This document shows positions 35,313-44,670 of a stretch of 64,000 nt of DNA, piece after piece. The notes beneath the pieces are model-generated. The model did no database searches. It was given only the letters and a program-made list of their open reading frames with translations, and had not been told where the DNA came from. Each line of letters begins with the position of its first letter. Position 1 is the stretch's first letter. Source of the stretch: CAWBXL01 sp963837365 (GTDB lineage: Bacteria; Acidobacteriota; Terriglobia; Terriglobales; Acidobacteriaceae); assembly GCA_963837365.1 (NCBI GenBank), contig CAWIMW010000001.1:124001-188000 (forward strand), given 5' to 3'. A program made the translations under genes and the position numbers.

Positions 35313-36659
35313 ATGAATCGTTTAGAATTTTTCAACCGGTCCATGAGAGAAATGAGCAACGAACAACTGCTGCGTCGGGATTTCGTAAGACAGCTTCTTG
35401 GTCTGGCTGGTTGTATCCCGCTGTCCACACTGACCCTTTGCACTTCTGCGTCTGCGGCCGACAAAGAATCGTCCGAGCTTTCCCTCGACGATGACCAGCT
35501 ATTGAATGACCTGGAGAAAGATACTTTCCAGTATTTCTGGGAGCAGGCTGACCCCAAAACCGGTGTGGTCAAAGACCGTTGTAATGTTCGTGTCGCGGAC
35601 GCGGGGATTGTCGGCAGCATTGCGGCTACGGGGTTTGGTCTGACCGCGCTCTGTATTGGGGATCATCGCGGTTTTGTTTCCCATTCAGCAGCCTTGGAAC
35701 GCGTTTTGGTGACTTTGCGTTCCCTTTGGGGCAAACTCCCCAACCACCGCGGGTTTTTCTACCACTGGGCAAATATCAATACTGGAGAGCGGGTCTGGGA
35801 TGCAGAGGTCTCTTCGGTAGATACTGCAATCTTATTGTGTGGGGTCCTGTCTTGTCGGGAATACTTCCATGCCGCGGAAGTGCAGGCCTTGGCAGACGAC
35901 ATTTTCAGCCGCGTGGAATGGACCTGGCTTTCGGAAGACACCTCTCTCTTGCCCCATGGGTGGACACCTGAGATCGGTTTTCTCCCGTATCGCTGGGACA
36001 ATTACAGCGAGTTGATGATGATGTATCTACTCGGTTTGGGGTCCAACAACTTCCCGCTGCGCGATGATACCTGGACCGCTTGGAAGCGGCTTAAGTTTGA
36101 ATACCACGGATTACGCTATATCGGCTCGTTTGCACCTCTGTTTGTTCACCAGTACTCGCAAGCCTGGTTTGATTTTCGCGGGCGGCGCGACAAGTATGCC
36201 GACTATTTCAAGAACTCGATCACTGCAACGGAGGTCCACCGGTTGTTCTGTCTCGAGTTGGGGAAGAAGTTCCCCAGCTACAGCGAAGATTTGTGGGGCA
36301 TTACAGCATCGGACTCACCTAACGGATATGTGATTTGGGGTGGTCCGCCTCAAGTCGGTCCGATTGATGGAACCATCGTGCCTAGCGCGTCGGCAGGATC
36401 GCTGCCATTCTTGCCTCAGCCCGTAATGCGTGTGCTGCGGACAATCAAGACGCACTACCCCAACGCCTATACAAAATACGGATTTGTGAATGCTTTCAAC
36501 CCACTTACGAATTGGTACGACACCGATGTGATCGGTATCGATACGGGAATTACCTTACTGATGGCGGAAAATGTCCGCTCCGGATTTGTCTGGAAGACCT
36601 TCATGAAGAGCGAAGAAGCGCGCCGCGGTATGGGTCGGGCCGGATTCAAAAGATATTAG
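35313..36659 (+). CDS. Exported glycoamylase-like protein
   Basis: 448 residues from 35313; internal starts at 35343 and 35352 are possible. The N-terminus has RRDFVRQLLGLAGC, a twin-arginine-like signal before a hydrophobic stretch. The rest has the glycoamylase (PF10091-type) pattern: TFQYFWEQADPKTGVVKDR, IAATGFGLTAL, DAEVSSVDTAILLCGVL, FLPYRWDNYSELMMMYLLGLG, LWGITASDSPNGY and GIDTGITLLMAENVRSG. This alpha-helical barrel domain is the one found inside NdvB-type glucan synthases. Its presence 2 kb before an NdvB-like gene suggests processing of the same glucan outside the cytoplasm. Confidence 0.8.
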   Translation: MNRLEFFNRSMREMSNEQLLRRDFVRQLLGLAGCIPLSTLTLCTSASAADKESSELSLDDDQLLNDLEKDTFQYFWEQADPKTGVVKDRCNVRVADAGIVGSIAATGFGLTALCIGDHRGFVSHSAALERVLVTLRSLWGKLPNHRGFFYHWANINTGERVWDAEVSSVDTAILLCGVLSCREYFHAAEVQALADDIFSRVEWTWLSEDTSLLPHGWTPEIGFLPYRWDNYSELMMMYLLGLGSNNFPLRDDTWTAWKRLKFEYHGLRYIGSFAPLFVHQYSQAWFDFRGRRDKYADYFKNSITATEVHRLFCLELGKKFPSYSEDLWGITASDSPNGYVIWGGPPQVGPIDGTIVPSASAGSLPFLPQPVMRVLRTIKTHYPNAYTKYGFVNAFNPLTNWYDTDVIGIDTGITLLMAENVRSGFVWKTFMKSEEARRGMGRAGFKRY

Positions 36660-37060
36660 GTCCATCAAAAAAATCTATCGTGCGGAGATGCTCCACATAA
36701 CATTCTTTCCCATCGCTATGAATATATTTCCTGCGCATTCAGGGGCAATTTAGAGTAAGCTCATTTTTCTGAGCCGGTTTTGTTCATTTTGCGAGAGTCT
36801 TTTTGTGCCCCCCCTGTGCCTACAACATAAACAATCGAAAGTACATGTGAGGCGATCGTCAGGCGAGCATTCCTTTGCGTTCATGTTTTTTTAGGTTCAT
36901 GGGAGGTAAATCGGGCAAATCGGAACCTGACGTGAACTAGCAGACTAAGGGCGACCTAGTCATAGGGGTCTAAATCACTGTATTTCAAAGATCTGCGAAA
37001 ACCCCAAAAACAGCTTAGGCATCTTGATTCAAGCACTTTTGAATTCAGCGAATCAGAGAA
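36660..37060. other. Intergenic region before the glucan export gene
   Basis: 400 bp with no open frame of note. It is AT-rich around 36700-36790 and holds a C7 run near 36810. A promoter for the ABC transporter and glucan synthase genes is expected here, but I cannot place it. Confidence 0.4.
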
Positions 37061-38882
37061 ATGGCACAACGTGAAAGCTTCTGGAGCGGATGGAAAGAGC
37101 GCATCTCAGCAATGCGCAATGTACCACCTGTCCTGAAAATCGTCTGGCAATCGGGTCGACTCGTGGTCTCCTTAGGGCTCGTATTTCGCCTGGTTTCCTC
37201 GCTCCTCCCCTTGGCTGCGCTGTGGATCACAAAACTCATTATCGACACGATCGTTCGGTCGGTTACGGAACACCAGCCGGTTGGAAAATCGTTGTGGTGG
37301 TTAGTCGCAGCGGAATTCGGCATTGCCATCTTTGGCAGTGCGTTGAGTCGAACGATTGATTATCTAGACTCCTTGCTTGCCGACAAGTATACGCGCCACG
37401 TCAGTATTCAAGTGATGCAGCACGCCGCAAGCCTGGATCTGACGGCATATGAAGATCCGGTTTTCTACGACCGGCTTGAGCGGGCGCGGGTGCAAGCCAC
37501 TGATCGTCTGGGAATGATTCAATCCATTGGCCGTCTGATTCAGCAGGTAATCACGGCAGCATCTCTTTCCGTTTCGATCCTAATATTCTCTCCGTGGCTC
37601 CTGTTGCTTCTCATTGTCGGGATACTCCCGGCATTCCTGGGAGAAAGCCATTTTGCTTTTCTCGGCTATGCGCGAAATTTCCGGCAAACGCCGGTTCGCC
37701 GGGAGCTTGATTACCTGCGCGTGCTGGGCGGAAGCCGGGAAGCAGCTAAAGAACTCAAGCTTTTTGGGCTGAGGGATTTCCTGATCGAGCGGTTTACCAA
37801 GCTTTCAGACCAGATTTATGTGGAGAACGTGGATCTGGCGCGCCGCCGGCTGGTGGCTGGATCTTTTTTGTCCATGATCGGGACAGCGGGTTATTACTCC
37901 GCCTATGTGTACGTCATCTGGCGCACGATAGCCGGCTCTCTGACAATCGGCACCCTGACTTTCTTGACTGGCGCCATCGTGCAGGCGAGTGGGAATATTC
38001 AACAAATCTTCTCTACGCTGTCGAGCATCGCAGATCAGGCTTTGTTCCTTACTGATTTGCTTGCATTTTTCGGCATGAAGCCCACCATTCGCTCGAAGCC
38101 AAATGCGCTTCCGGCGCCCCGGCCCATCATGCAGGGCTTTGAGTTTCGCGACGTGTCGTTTCAGTATCCGGGGAATTCCCGGTTGGTACTCGATGGTTTG
38201 AACCTCCGTCTTCAGGTGGGTGAGCGTGTGGCATTGATCGGGGAGAATGGTGAGGGCAAAACCACACTAGTCAAGCTACTTACGCGTCTCTATGACCCGA
38301 CGGAAGGGCAAATCCTATTGGATGGGATCGATATTCGTGAATACGATCTGGAAGACCTTTATCGGGAGATTGGTGTCATCTTTCAGGACTTCATGCGTTA
38401 TGAGATGACTGCCCGGGAAAACATTGCCGTAGGACAAATCGATCAGGGAGCAAATCTTGAACTCCTGAAAGCCGCCGCCGGCAAAAGCATGGCCAACGAA
38501 GTGATTGAAAGGCTTCCAAGGGATTACGAGCAAATGCTCGGGCGCCGTTTTGAACACGGAGTGGATCTCTCGGGCGGGGAGTGGCAGAAGGTCGCGCTGG
38601 CACGGGCATATCTTCGGGACGCCCAAGTTCTCATCCTTGACGAGCCCACCGCCGCCCTTGACGCTCGCAGCGAATTTGAAGTTTTCCAACGCTTCGCCGA
38701 ATTGACCACGGGCAAAACTGCGTCTATTTATTTCGCACCGTTTTTCTACCGTGCGCATGGCGGATCGCATTGTTGTATTGGAAAACGGGAAGATTGCCGA
38801 AGACGGCAGCCATGAAGAGCTGGCGCGCCTGGGCGGACATTACGCAGAAATGTTTGAGATGCAAGCAGCAAATTACCGTTAG
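37061..38882 (+). pseudogene. ABC exporter half-transporter (NdvA-like), frameshifted by one surplus base near its end
   Basis: The frame 37061-38815 encodes a membrane domain of six helices and an ATP-binding domain with Walker A GENGEGKTT (residues 394-402), signature LSGGE (503-507) and Walker B VLILDEPTAAL. After TTGKTAS it reads nonsense. Removing one T in the 38727-38733 stretch restores IISHRFSTVRMADRIVVLENGK (H-loop included), and translation then continues to a stop at 38880-38882, giving about 606 residues. Half-transporters of this size next to NdvB-like synthases export beta-glucans in rhizobia (NdvA), hence the inferred role. An assembly insertion is the simplest explanation. Confidence 0.8.
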
Positions 38883-38894
38883 AGATTGATATCA

Positions 38895-41800
38895 ATGCCG
38901 CAGAATACACATTTGGAGATCATTTCCGCTGAGAGTGAACGGCTTCGCGATCCGGCCCATACGATCCACGACCCGAGATCGTTACATCGTAAAGCTGAAG
39001 CACTGGCGTCCGAATTGGCTTGGTTGCCGAACCCGACAATTTCCCACGTGCTTGCCGACGAAACTGCGGCGGTAACGCGGGCGCTAAAGCCCATCCTTGC
39101 ACAGTTGGATGGTCCAATCCCCCAATCGCCCATCTCTGACGATTTCCGCTGGCTCTACGACAACAGCCGCCTGTTTTACACAGAGCTGCAAAACGTGAAT
39201 GGCCTGCTGCGGCAACAAAAAAAATTACCGTACGTTCGAGATGCCCACCATCATGTTCTTCCTCGTGTTTTGGCCCTTGGACGCAGCTTTCTTGAAAGCG
39301 TGTCCTACGATTTTAATGAACAGGAATTCACACTCTTCGTAGATGTATTTCAGAAGACCAGTAGTCTGCAATTACGGGAATTGTGGGCGCTGGTTTCTGT
39401 ATTGAAGCTGGTCTTGCTGGAACAAGTTGCGCAGCGCGGCGCACTGGTGCTGCGAGACCCGTCAGATAACTCCAGCGCGGTGGGCACTTGTATCCGCAGC
39501 CTTCGCGAGATTGGGCAAATTTCCTGGAAAGACGCACTCGATCCGCTCATCGAGATTGATAAGATCCTCCGGCAAGATCCTGCCGGTGCATACGCAAGTA
39601 TGGATTTCGAAAGTCGAGATTTATACCGCAACAAGATCTCGAATATTGCCGATCACTCAGATTTCAGTGAAATCGAGGTGGCTGGTAAGGTTCTGGCGCT
39701 GGCCCAGGACGCCAGCAAGCGTAACTATGCCGATCCACGGATCGCATTGCGCGAATCTCATGTAGGGTTTTACCTGCTGGATAAGGGTGCACCCTTGATT
39801 CAACGCAAGGTGAATTTCCGTCCGCCATTTGGACAAAGAATCCAGTCGCTGCTGCGTAGGTATCCGGACGAATTTTTTCTGTTGGGAATCCAAATGATGT
39901 CTGTCGCAATTATGGCGGCAATGGTCTTCTATTTGACCGATCCGGGCAGTTCAATATTCGTCATCCTGTTTTCCATGTTGGCCCTGCTACTACCGTGCTC
40001 GCAGAGCGCCGTGCAATTGATGAATCAATTGATCACATCGTTGCTTCCCCCGGAAATTCTCCCCAAACTCGACTTTTCCGGAGACATCCCGGACGATTGC
40101 TTGACCATGGTTGCCGTACCGAGCCTGCTTTTGAACGAAAAGCAGGTGCGAGGGCTGGTGGAAGACCTGGAGGTACGTTTCCTCGGCAACCACGACCCCA
40201 ACATCCATTTTGCTTTGTTGACGGATTTACCCGACACGCGCGAACCGGCTCGTGAAGACAGCCCATTAATTGCGCTCTGCGCTGACCTGATCCATCAGCT
40301 GAATGCAAAGTACGCGGCGCAGGGAATGGGATCGTTTTATATGTTTCATCGGCACCGCGTTTATAACCCGCGTGAAAGGGCATGGATGGGATGGGAGCGC
40401 AAACGCGGCAAATTGCTCGACCTCAACAAACTTTTGCGAGGGCAGTACGACAGCTTTCCCGTAAAGGTGGGTGAGCTGTCGCTACTTCCGCAAATCCGCT
40501 ATGTGATTACCTTGGACGCCGATACCGAGCTTCCTCGTGGCACGGCACGGCGCATGATCGGAACGCTGGCGCATCCCTTAAACCAGGCGGTGATCGATCC
40601 CGAGAAGAACATTGTGGTCACGGGGTATGGAATTTTGCAGCCTCGCGTGGGAGTAAGTGTCCAGAGTACGACCACTTCCCGCCTGGCCGCTATTTATGCT
40701 GGGGAGACTGGTTTTGATATTTACACGCGAGCGGTTTCCGACGCTTATCAGGACCTCTACAGCGAGGGCAGCTTCACGGGGAAAGGAATCTATGAAGTCG
40801 ATACCGTCCATCGCGTTCTGGACCAGAGATTCCCGCGCAACGCCCTGCTCAGTCATGACCTCATCGAGGGCGCGTACGCCCGTGCCGGCCTTGCCAGCGA
40901 TATCGAAGTGATCGAAGATTATCCGTCTCACTACAGTGCTTACAACCGCCGCAAGCACCGCTGGCTGCGCGGAGACTGGCAGATCGCCGGTTGGCTGCTC
41001 CCAAGAGTGCCGGAAGAGTCCGCAGATCGTGTGGCCAATCCAATCTCACTGCTTTCGTGGTGGAAGATATTAGACAACCTTCGCCGGAGCCTGGTTGAAC
41101 CAGCAATGTTTATGTTGCTTGTGGCGGGATGGCTCCTGCCTGTGGGGCAAGCATGGCGTTGGACGATTGCTGCGGTTTGCATTCTCTTCATACCCACCTG
41201 GCTCCAATTCGCGATTAATCTCGCTAAAGCTGTCTTCTTTCTCAATCTAACCATTGCCCGGGATGCATTCAGTAGTTTCTACAATGCAAATGTAGGCCTC
41301 CTTTTTACATTGATCTTTATCGCTCATCAAACCATGCTGTCGGTGGATGCGGTCGTGCGTGCTTTGATCAGGCGATTTGTTACCAGGCAACACTTGCTCG
41401 AGTGGGAAACTGCCGCCGAAGCCGAGTTGGGACATTCTGGGCGCACGCCGGTTGACGTGTACCTGAATTGGACGCCAGCGCTGGCGCTTTGCCTTGGTTT
41501 ATTGGTCTGGGCGGTCCGCCCTCATGCCCTCCAAGCTGCTTTGCCGATCCTGGTACTTTGGGCTTCATGCAAGGTAGTCGCTTTGTGGTTGAATCGCTCA
41601 CCCTTCCCGCCGCGGAACCGTGCATCGGCAAAGGATGTAATGTTCCTTCGCCGTTGTGCGATGAGGACCTGGCGCTATTTCGCAGAGTTAAGCACCGAGG
41701 AACACAATTGGCTGATTCCAGACAATATTCAAGAGCAACCGGAGGCGGTAGCATTCCGTGTTTCTCCGACCAACATTGGCCTCTTGCTAAACGCGCGCCA

Positions 41801-43385
41801 GGTAGCATGTGAGTTTGGGTATCTCACCGTTCCAGAGTTCGTTTCGCAAACCGGCCAAACAATGGCCGCGATATCAAGGCTCAAGAAACACAACGGTCAC
41901 TTGCTGAACTGGTACGACACGCGGACCCTTGAACCATTGCTTCCCCGCTTTGTCTCCTCGGTGGACAGCGGCAATCTCCTGGCCTCACTCTGGACGCTCC
42001 AACAAGGCTGCCTGGACCGCCTGAGGCAGCCGGTGCTACAACCCTGCCTCGCAGAAGGGTTGCTGGATTATCTGCATGCATTGGTCGCAAATCGTATTTT
42101 GTCGCGCAAAGTGGTGAGAGCTTGCCAGCGTCAGTCCGATACAGACAATTGGCTACAGTCTATCTTGAACTTGTCGAATGAAGTTCTGGAGAAGGCCCAC
42201 CGGGATGCAGCGAGCGCCAAGCGAGTCCACGCCAAGTGGATCGCGAACGAAGCGTTGGCTCGTCTATGCAGCATCCGTAAAGCAGTTGATTCGTTTGCTC
42301 CTTGGTTATCCCCGGAATTTGCGAGCTTGCGCGGCGATGAGACCCTGAATCTCAAGCTGATGGACACTCTTTGTCTGGAAGACCTCCCTGAGTTCATCCA
42401 TGAGCTGGCGGAGCGAACAGATTGGGTCCGTCATTCGCGAGGTACCGAGCGGAGAGAAATATTTGAACGGTTTCACGAGCGGCTATTCGCGGCCCGGTCG
42501 AGGATCATTGGGCTCATTGCTGAACTGAGAAAACTTGCAACCGAGGCCGGGCGGCTTGCCGATGAAATGGATTTCGGGTTTCTGTTGAACAAGCAACGTA
42601 AATTGCTGTCGGTTGGGTACGATCTCGAGACACGCCGTGTGCACACCGCCTGCTATGACCTGCTGGGGACCGAATCACGCACGGCTGTGTTTTGCGCCAT
42701 TGCCAAAGAGGACATCCCGCAGGAAAGCTGGTTCCTGTTAGGCAGAGCCCATACTCTCGACCACGGAAGGCCAGTCCTGCTCTCCTGGACAGGAACACTG
42801 TTCGAATACCTGATGCCATCACTTTGGATGCGGTCATATTCGAATACTCTGCTGGAACGGTCCCGAATAGCAGCCGTTCGGGCGCAACAAACCTACGCCG
42901 CGAACAAGGGACTCCCCTGGGGCATATCCGAGTCTGCATACAGCAAACTGGACGAGTCAGGGAACTACCAGTACTACGCTTTTGGCCTCCAGCATCTCGC
43001 TTTACGCAAACGGGAAGTCAAGGGTGTAGTAATTTCTCCCTACTCAACCTTCCTGGCATTGGACGTTGAGCCTGGCGAAGCCATGCGCAATCTTCGAGTA
43101 ATGGAAAATATGGGATGGTTCGGGAGTTATGGCTTTTATGAGGCGGCGGATTTCAGCGTTCCACGCCGCAAATTCTGGAAGAAACGTTACCAACTCGTAG
43201 GTTGCTGGATGGCCCACCACCAGGGAATGAGTTTGCTGTCTTTAGGCAATTTTCTCAATAAAGGTGTCGTACAAAGATGGTTTCATGCGGAACGCCGTGT
43301 GCAAGCCACTGAGCTGTTACTTCACGAAAAGCCTGTTGCGCACGTCAGACGCAAAGATATCCCTCGAAAGATGGCTGCCGCTTAA
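38895..43385 (+). CDS. NdvB-like cyclic glucan synthase/glycoamylase, lacking the GH94 domain
   Basis: 1496 residues from ATG 38895; a TTG at 38886 extends it by three. Order: an N-terminal domain, membrane segments near 335-380, a glycosyltransferase domain with TLDADTELPRG (about 539-549) and HRWLRGDWQ (about 688-696), further membrane helices, then a glycoamylase domain ending in WGISESAY, GFYEAADFS and HHQGMSLLSLGNFL (about 1441-1454). Rhizobial NdvB (about 2800 residues) continues into a GH94 phosphorylase domain that closes and trims the cyclic beta-1,2-glucan. Here the frame stops about 45 residues after the glycoamylase motif, and downstream frames show no GH94. The glucan product may therefore differ. 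Confidence 0.8.
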   Translation: MPQNTHLEIISAESERLRDPAHTIHDPRSLHRKAEALASELAWLPNPTISHVLADETAAVTRALKPILAQLDGPIPQSPISDDFRWLYDNSRLFYTELQNVNGLLRQQKKLPYVRDAHHHVLPRVLALGRSFLESVSYDFNEQEFTLFVDVFQKTSSLQLRELWALVSVLKLVLLEQVAQRGALVLRDPSDNSSAVGTCIRSLREIGQISWKDALDPLIEIDKILRQDPAGAYASMDFESRDLYRNKISNIADHSDFSEIEVAGKVLALAQDASKRNYADPRIALRESHVGFYLLDKGAPLIQRKVNFRPPFGQRIQSLLRRYPDEFFLLGIQMMSVAIMAAMVFYLTDPGSSIFVILFSMLALLLPCSQSAVQLMNQLITSLLPPEILPKLDFSGDIPDDCLTMVAVPSLLLNEKQVRGLVEDLEVRFLGNHDPNIHFALLTDLPDTREPAREDSPLIALCADLIHQLNAKYAAQGMGSFYMFHRHRVYNPRERAWMGWERKRGKLLDLNKLLRGQYDSFPVKVGELSLLPQIRYVITLDADTELPRGTARRMIGTLAHPLNQAVIDPEKNIVVTGYGILQPRVGVSVQSTTTSRLAAIYAGETGFDIYTRAVSDAYQDLYSEGSFTGKGIYEVDTVHRVLDQRFPRNALLSHDLIEGAYARAGLASDIEVIEDYPSHYSAYNRRKHRWLRGDWQIAGWLLPRVPEESADRVANPISLLSWWKILDNLRRSLVEPAMFMLLVAGWLLPVGQAWRWTIAAVCILFIPTWLQFAINLAKAVFFLNLTIARDAFSSFYNANVGLLFTLIFIAHQTMLSVDAVVRALIRRFVTRQHLLEWETAAEAELGHSGRTPVDVYLNWTPALALCLGLLVWAVRPHALQAALPILVLWASCKVVALWLNRSPFPPRNRASAKDVMFLRRCAMRTWRYFAELSTEEHNWLIPDNIQEQPEAVAFRVSPTNIGLLLNARQVACEFGYLTVPEFVSQTGQTMAAISRLKKHNGHLLNWYDTRTLEPLLPRFVSSVDSGNLLASLWTLQQGCLDRLRQPVLQPCLAEGLLDYLHALVANRILSRKVVRACQRQSDTDNWLQSILNLSNEVLEKAHRDAASAKRVHAKWIANEALARLCSIRKAVDSFAPWLSPEFASLRGDETLNLKLMDTLCLEDLPEFIHELAERTDWVRHSRGTERREIFERFHERLFAARSRIIGLIAELRKLATEAGRLADEMDFGFLLNKQRKLLSVGYDLETRRVHTACYDLLGTESRTAVFCAIAKEDIPQESWFLLGRAHTLDHGRPVLLSWTGTLFEYLMPSLWMRSYSNTLLERSRIAAVRAQQTYAANKGLPWGISESAYSKLDESGNYQYYAFGLQHLALRKREVKGVVISPYSTFLALDVEPGEAMRNLRVMENMGWFGSYGFYEAADFSVPRRKFWKKRYQLVGCWMAHHQGMSLLSLGNFLNKGVVQRWFHAERRVQATELLLHEKPVAHVRRKDIPRKMAAA

Positions 43386-43713
43386 GAGTCAACGCCAACG
43401 GTATGGCGAATCGCGACGGGTTCACCAGATCCCTCTTTCGAAATGAATTCGGATGCAACTCTGACTAGAAAATTTTTCACTGTCATACGTAGTACCGATA
43501 AACAAGCCCTCGCAATCTAGCTACCAAGTTTCCCCTAGTTCAATGTCGGTAATTACCTGATCCGCTCCCTAGATGAAAATTTGGTCAGTGCTCCTAAATG
43601 CTTGTAATTGAGATGCGTGCGTTGTGCTCTACAGAACATGCCGGTTGTATCCAGAGCTTGTGGCAAGGCGGTTGCTGAGATAGGGGTGAAACTAATTCCC
43701 CCCCGGAGGATCC
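43386..43713. other. Intergenic region
   Basis: 328 bp between the glucan synthase and the DUF5818-like gene. No open frame is supported. A GGAGG ribosome site closes it at about 43703. Confidence 0.4.
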
Positions 43714-44091
43714 ATGAAGAACCTTACCCGCTTTTTGATGTCGCTGTTGCTTGGCTGTGGTCTGGCGATGTTGCCCAGTCTGCTTACTGCGCAACAGGCG
43801 CCCGAACCACAACCCTCCCCCAACCCGCCGGCAGCCCAGCAGCCGCAGCAACCGTCGACGCAGGTGCCCAGCCAGACTTCACCGGAAGCCCAGGCGCAAA
43901 CGGAAGAATCCGATGCCCAGGTCTTTTCCGGAACGATTGTGAAATCCGGTGAAAAGTACATTCTGCAAATGGCTGATGGCACTTCCTACAATCTCGATCA
44001 CCAAGACTTGGTGAAAAAATTTGAAGGAAAGCAGGTCCGGATCAAGGGGACACTGGATACGGATGGCAAGACCATCCATATCGTGCAGTAA
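43714..44091 (+). CDS. Secreted DUF5818-like protein
   Basis: 125 residues with a good GGAGG site. The signal peptide (about 1-26) is followed by a Pro/Gln-rich linker (about 27-65). A small C-terminal domain reads FSGTIVKSGEKYILQMADGTSYNL then FEGKQVRIKGTLD-DGKTIHI, the strand-turn pattern of DUF5818, an OB-like domain of unknown role frequent in this phylum. A hairpin follows at 44107-44131. Confidence 0.65.
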   Translation: MKNLTRFLMSLLLGCGLAMLPSLLTAQQAPEPQPSPNPPAAQQPQQPSTQVPSQTSPEAQAQTEESDAQVFSGTIVKSGEKYILQMADGTSYNLDHQDLVKKFEGKQVRIKGTLDTDGKTIHIVQ

Positions 44092-44106
44092 TCGCGCTCA
44101 AAGGAC

Positions 44107-44131
44107 GGCCAGTCTGCTCCGCAGATTGGCC
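44107..44131 (+). terminator. Probable terminator of the DUF5818-like gene
   Basis: GGCCAGTCTGC (44107-44117) pairs with GCAGATTGGCC (44121-44131), 11 bp with one G-T pair and a 3-nt loop, 15 bp after the stop. The tail ATCTTCATTTG is moderately T-rich. Confidence 0.55.
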
Positions 44132-44276
44132 ATCTTCATTTGCCTTGGAAACGTTGAGCGAATTGGCCGGCTCGGATGATGTGCACATTTTCCAGCACGC
44201 TTTTTTTGAAATCCGGAATGACGGCTTGCTGCGAAGGTTGTCGTGTTGCGAACGTTCCAAAGGCTTGGAGTTAGCT

Positions 44277-44304
44277 GTAGGTTCGATTCCTACCGCGCTC
44301 ACCA
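44277..44304 (+). tRNA. tRNA 3'-end remnant (T-arm, acceptor half and CCA only)
   Basis: GTAGG-TTCGATT-CCTAC forms a perfect 5-bp T-stem with the standard T-loop (44277-44293). It is followed by seven acceptor bases CGCGCTC, a discriminator A and CCA. The matching 5' acceptor strand (GAGCGCG), D-arm and anticodon arm are not found in the preceding 150 bp, so this is not a complete tRNA. The acceptor end resembles tRNA-Lys in style, but that is a guess. Such fragments mark where integrating elements have recombined at a tRNA. Confidence 0.6.
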
Positions 44305-44389
44305 GTCCTTAGAATCAACCCATATACAGAATTGATTTCGATTTTACTGCCGTCCCCTCATTTGCAGCGATCCAGTCGGAAGGACTTGA

Positions 44390-44623
44390 AGTCGTATAGC
44401 CCAAAACCATCATGACGTTTGCACCGGGATCGCGTACCAGGTTGAGCCGTTTCGCCGTGAAGTAGAACGAGCCCTCCTTGGACTGGAAGGTAACTCGCGG
44501 CTCCACTTGGACTGGCAGAATCAGACCTATCAGGTTACGCTTGATACCAGCCACAGCGCCACGGTTCAGGTTCCGGCGCGGCAGCCTGTGACACTTTATC
44601 GCGGTGGTGGGAAGCAGCGTTGA
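44390..44623 (+). pseudogene. Possible 3' remnant of a carbohydrate-enzyme beta domain
   Basis: A plus-strand stretch open from 44390 to TGA 44621-44623 ends with LDWQNQTYQVTLDTSH then VQVPARQPVTLY. This is a strand pattern like the C-terminal beta-sandwich of GH65-type phosphorylases. No start codon or upstream body is found; 44305-44390 is unrelated. It lies directly after the tRNA remnant. Low confidence; it may be chance. Confidence 0.2.
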
Positions 44624-44670
44624 AGCGCCCCTGCCTCGGATGTACGCTTGAAGAAAAGAGGTAACGGAGT

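Noticed and set aside
44042..44302. Minus-strand open frame reading ..VGIEPTA..
   Set aside because: This phrase is the standard artefact of translating the reverse strand of a tRNA T-arm, which is present at 44277-44304.
44277..44304. Whole tmRNA or complete tRNA
   Set aside because: No matching 5' acceptor strand (GAGCGCG), tag-peptide region or anticodon arm found in the preceding 350 bp; only the 3' end is present.
44315..44554. Minus-strand frame of 79 residues next to the tRNA remnant
   Set aside because: No start-site support and no recognisable domain; overlaps the possible plus-strand remnant. Left unannotated.
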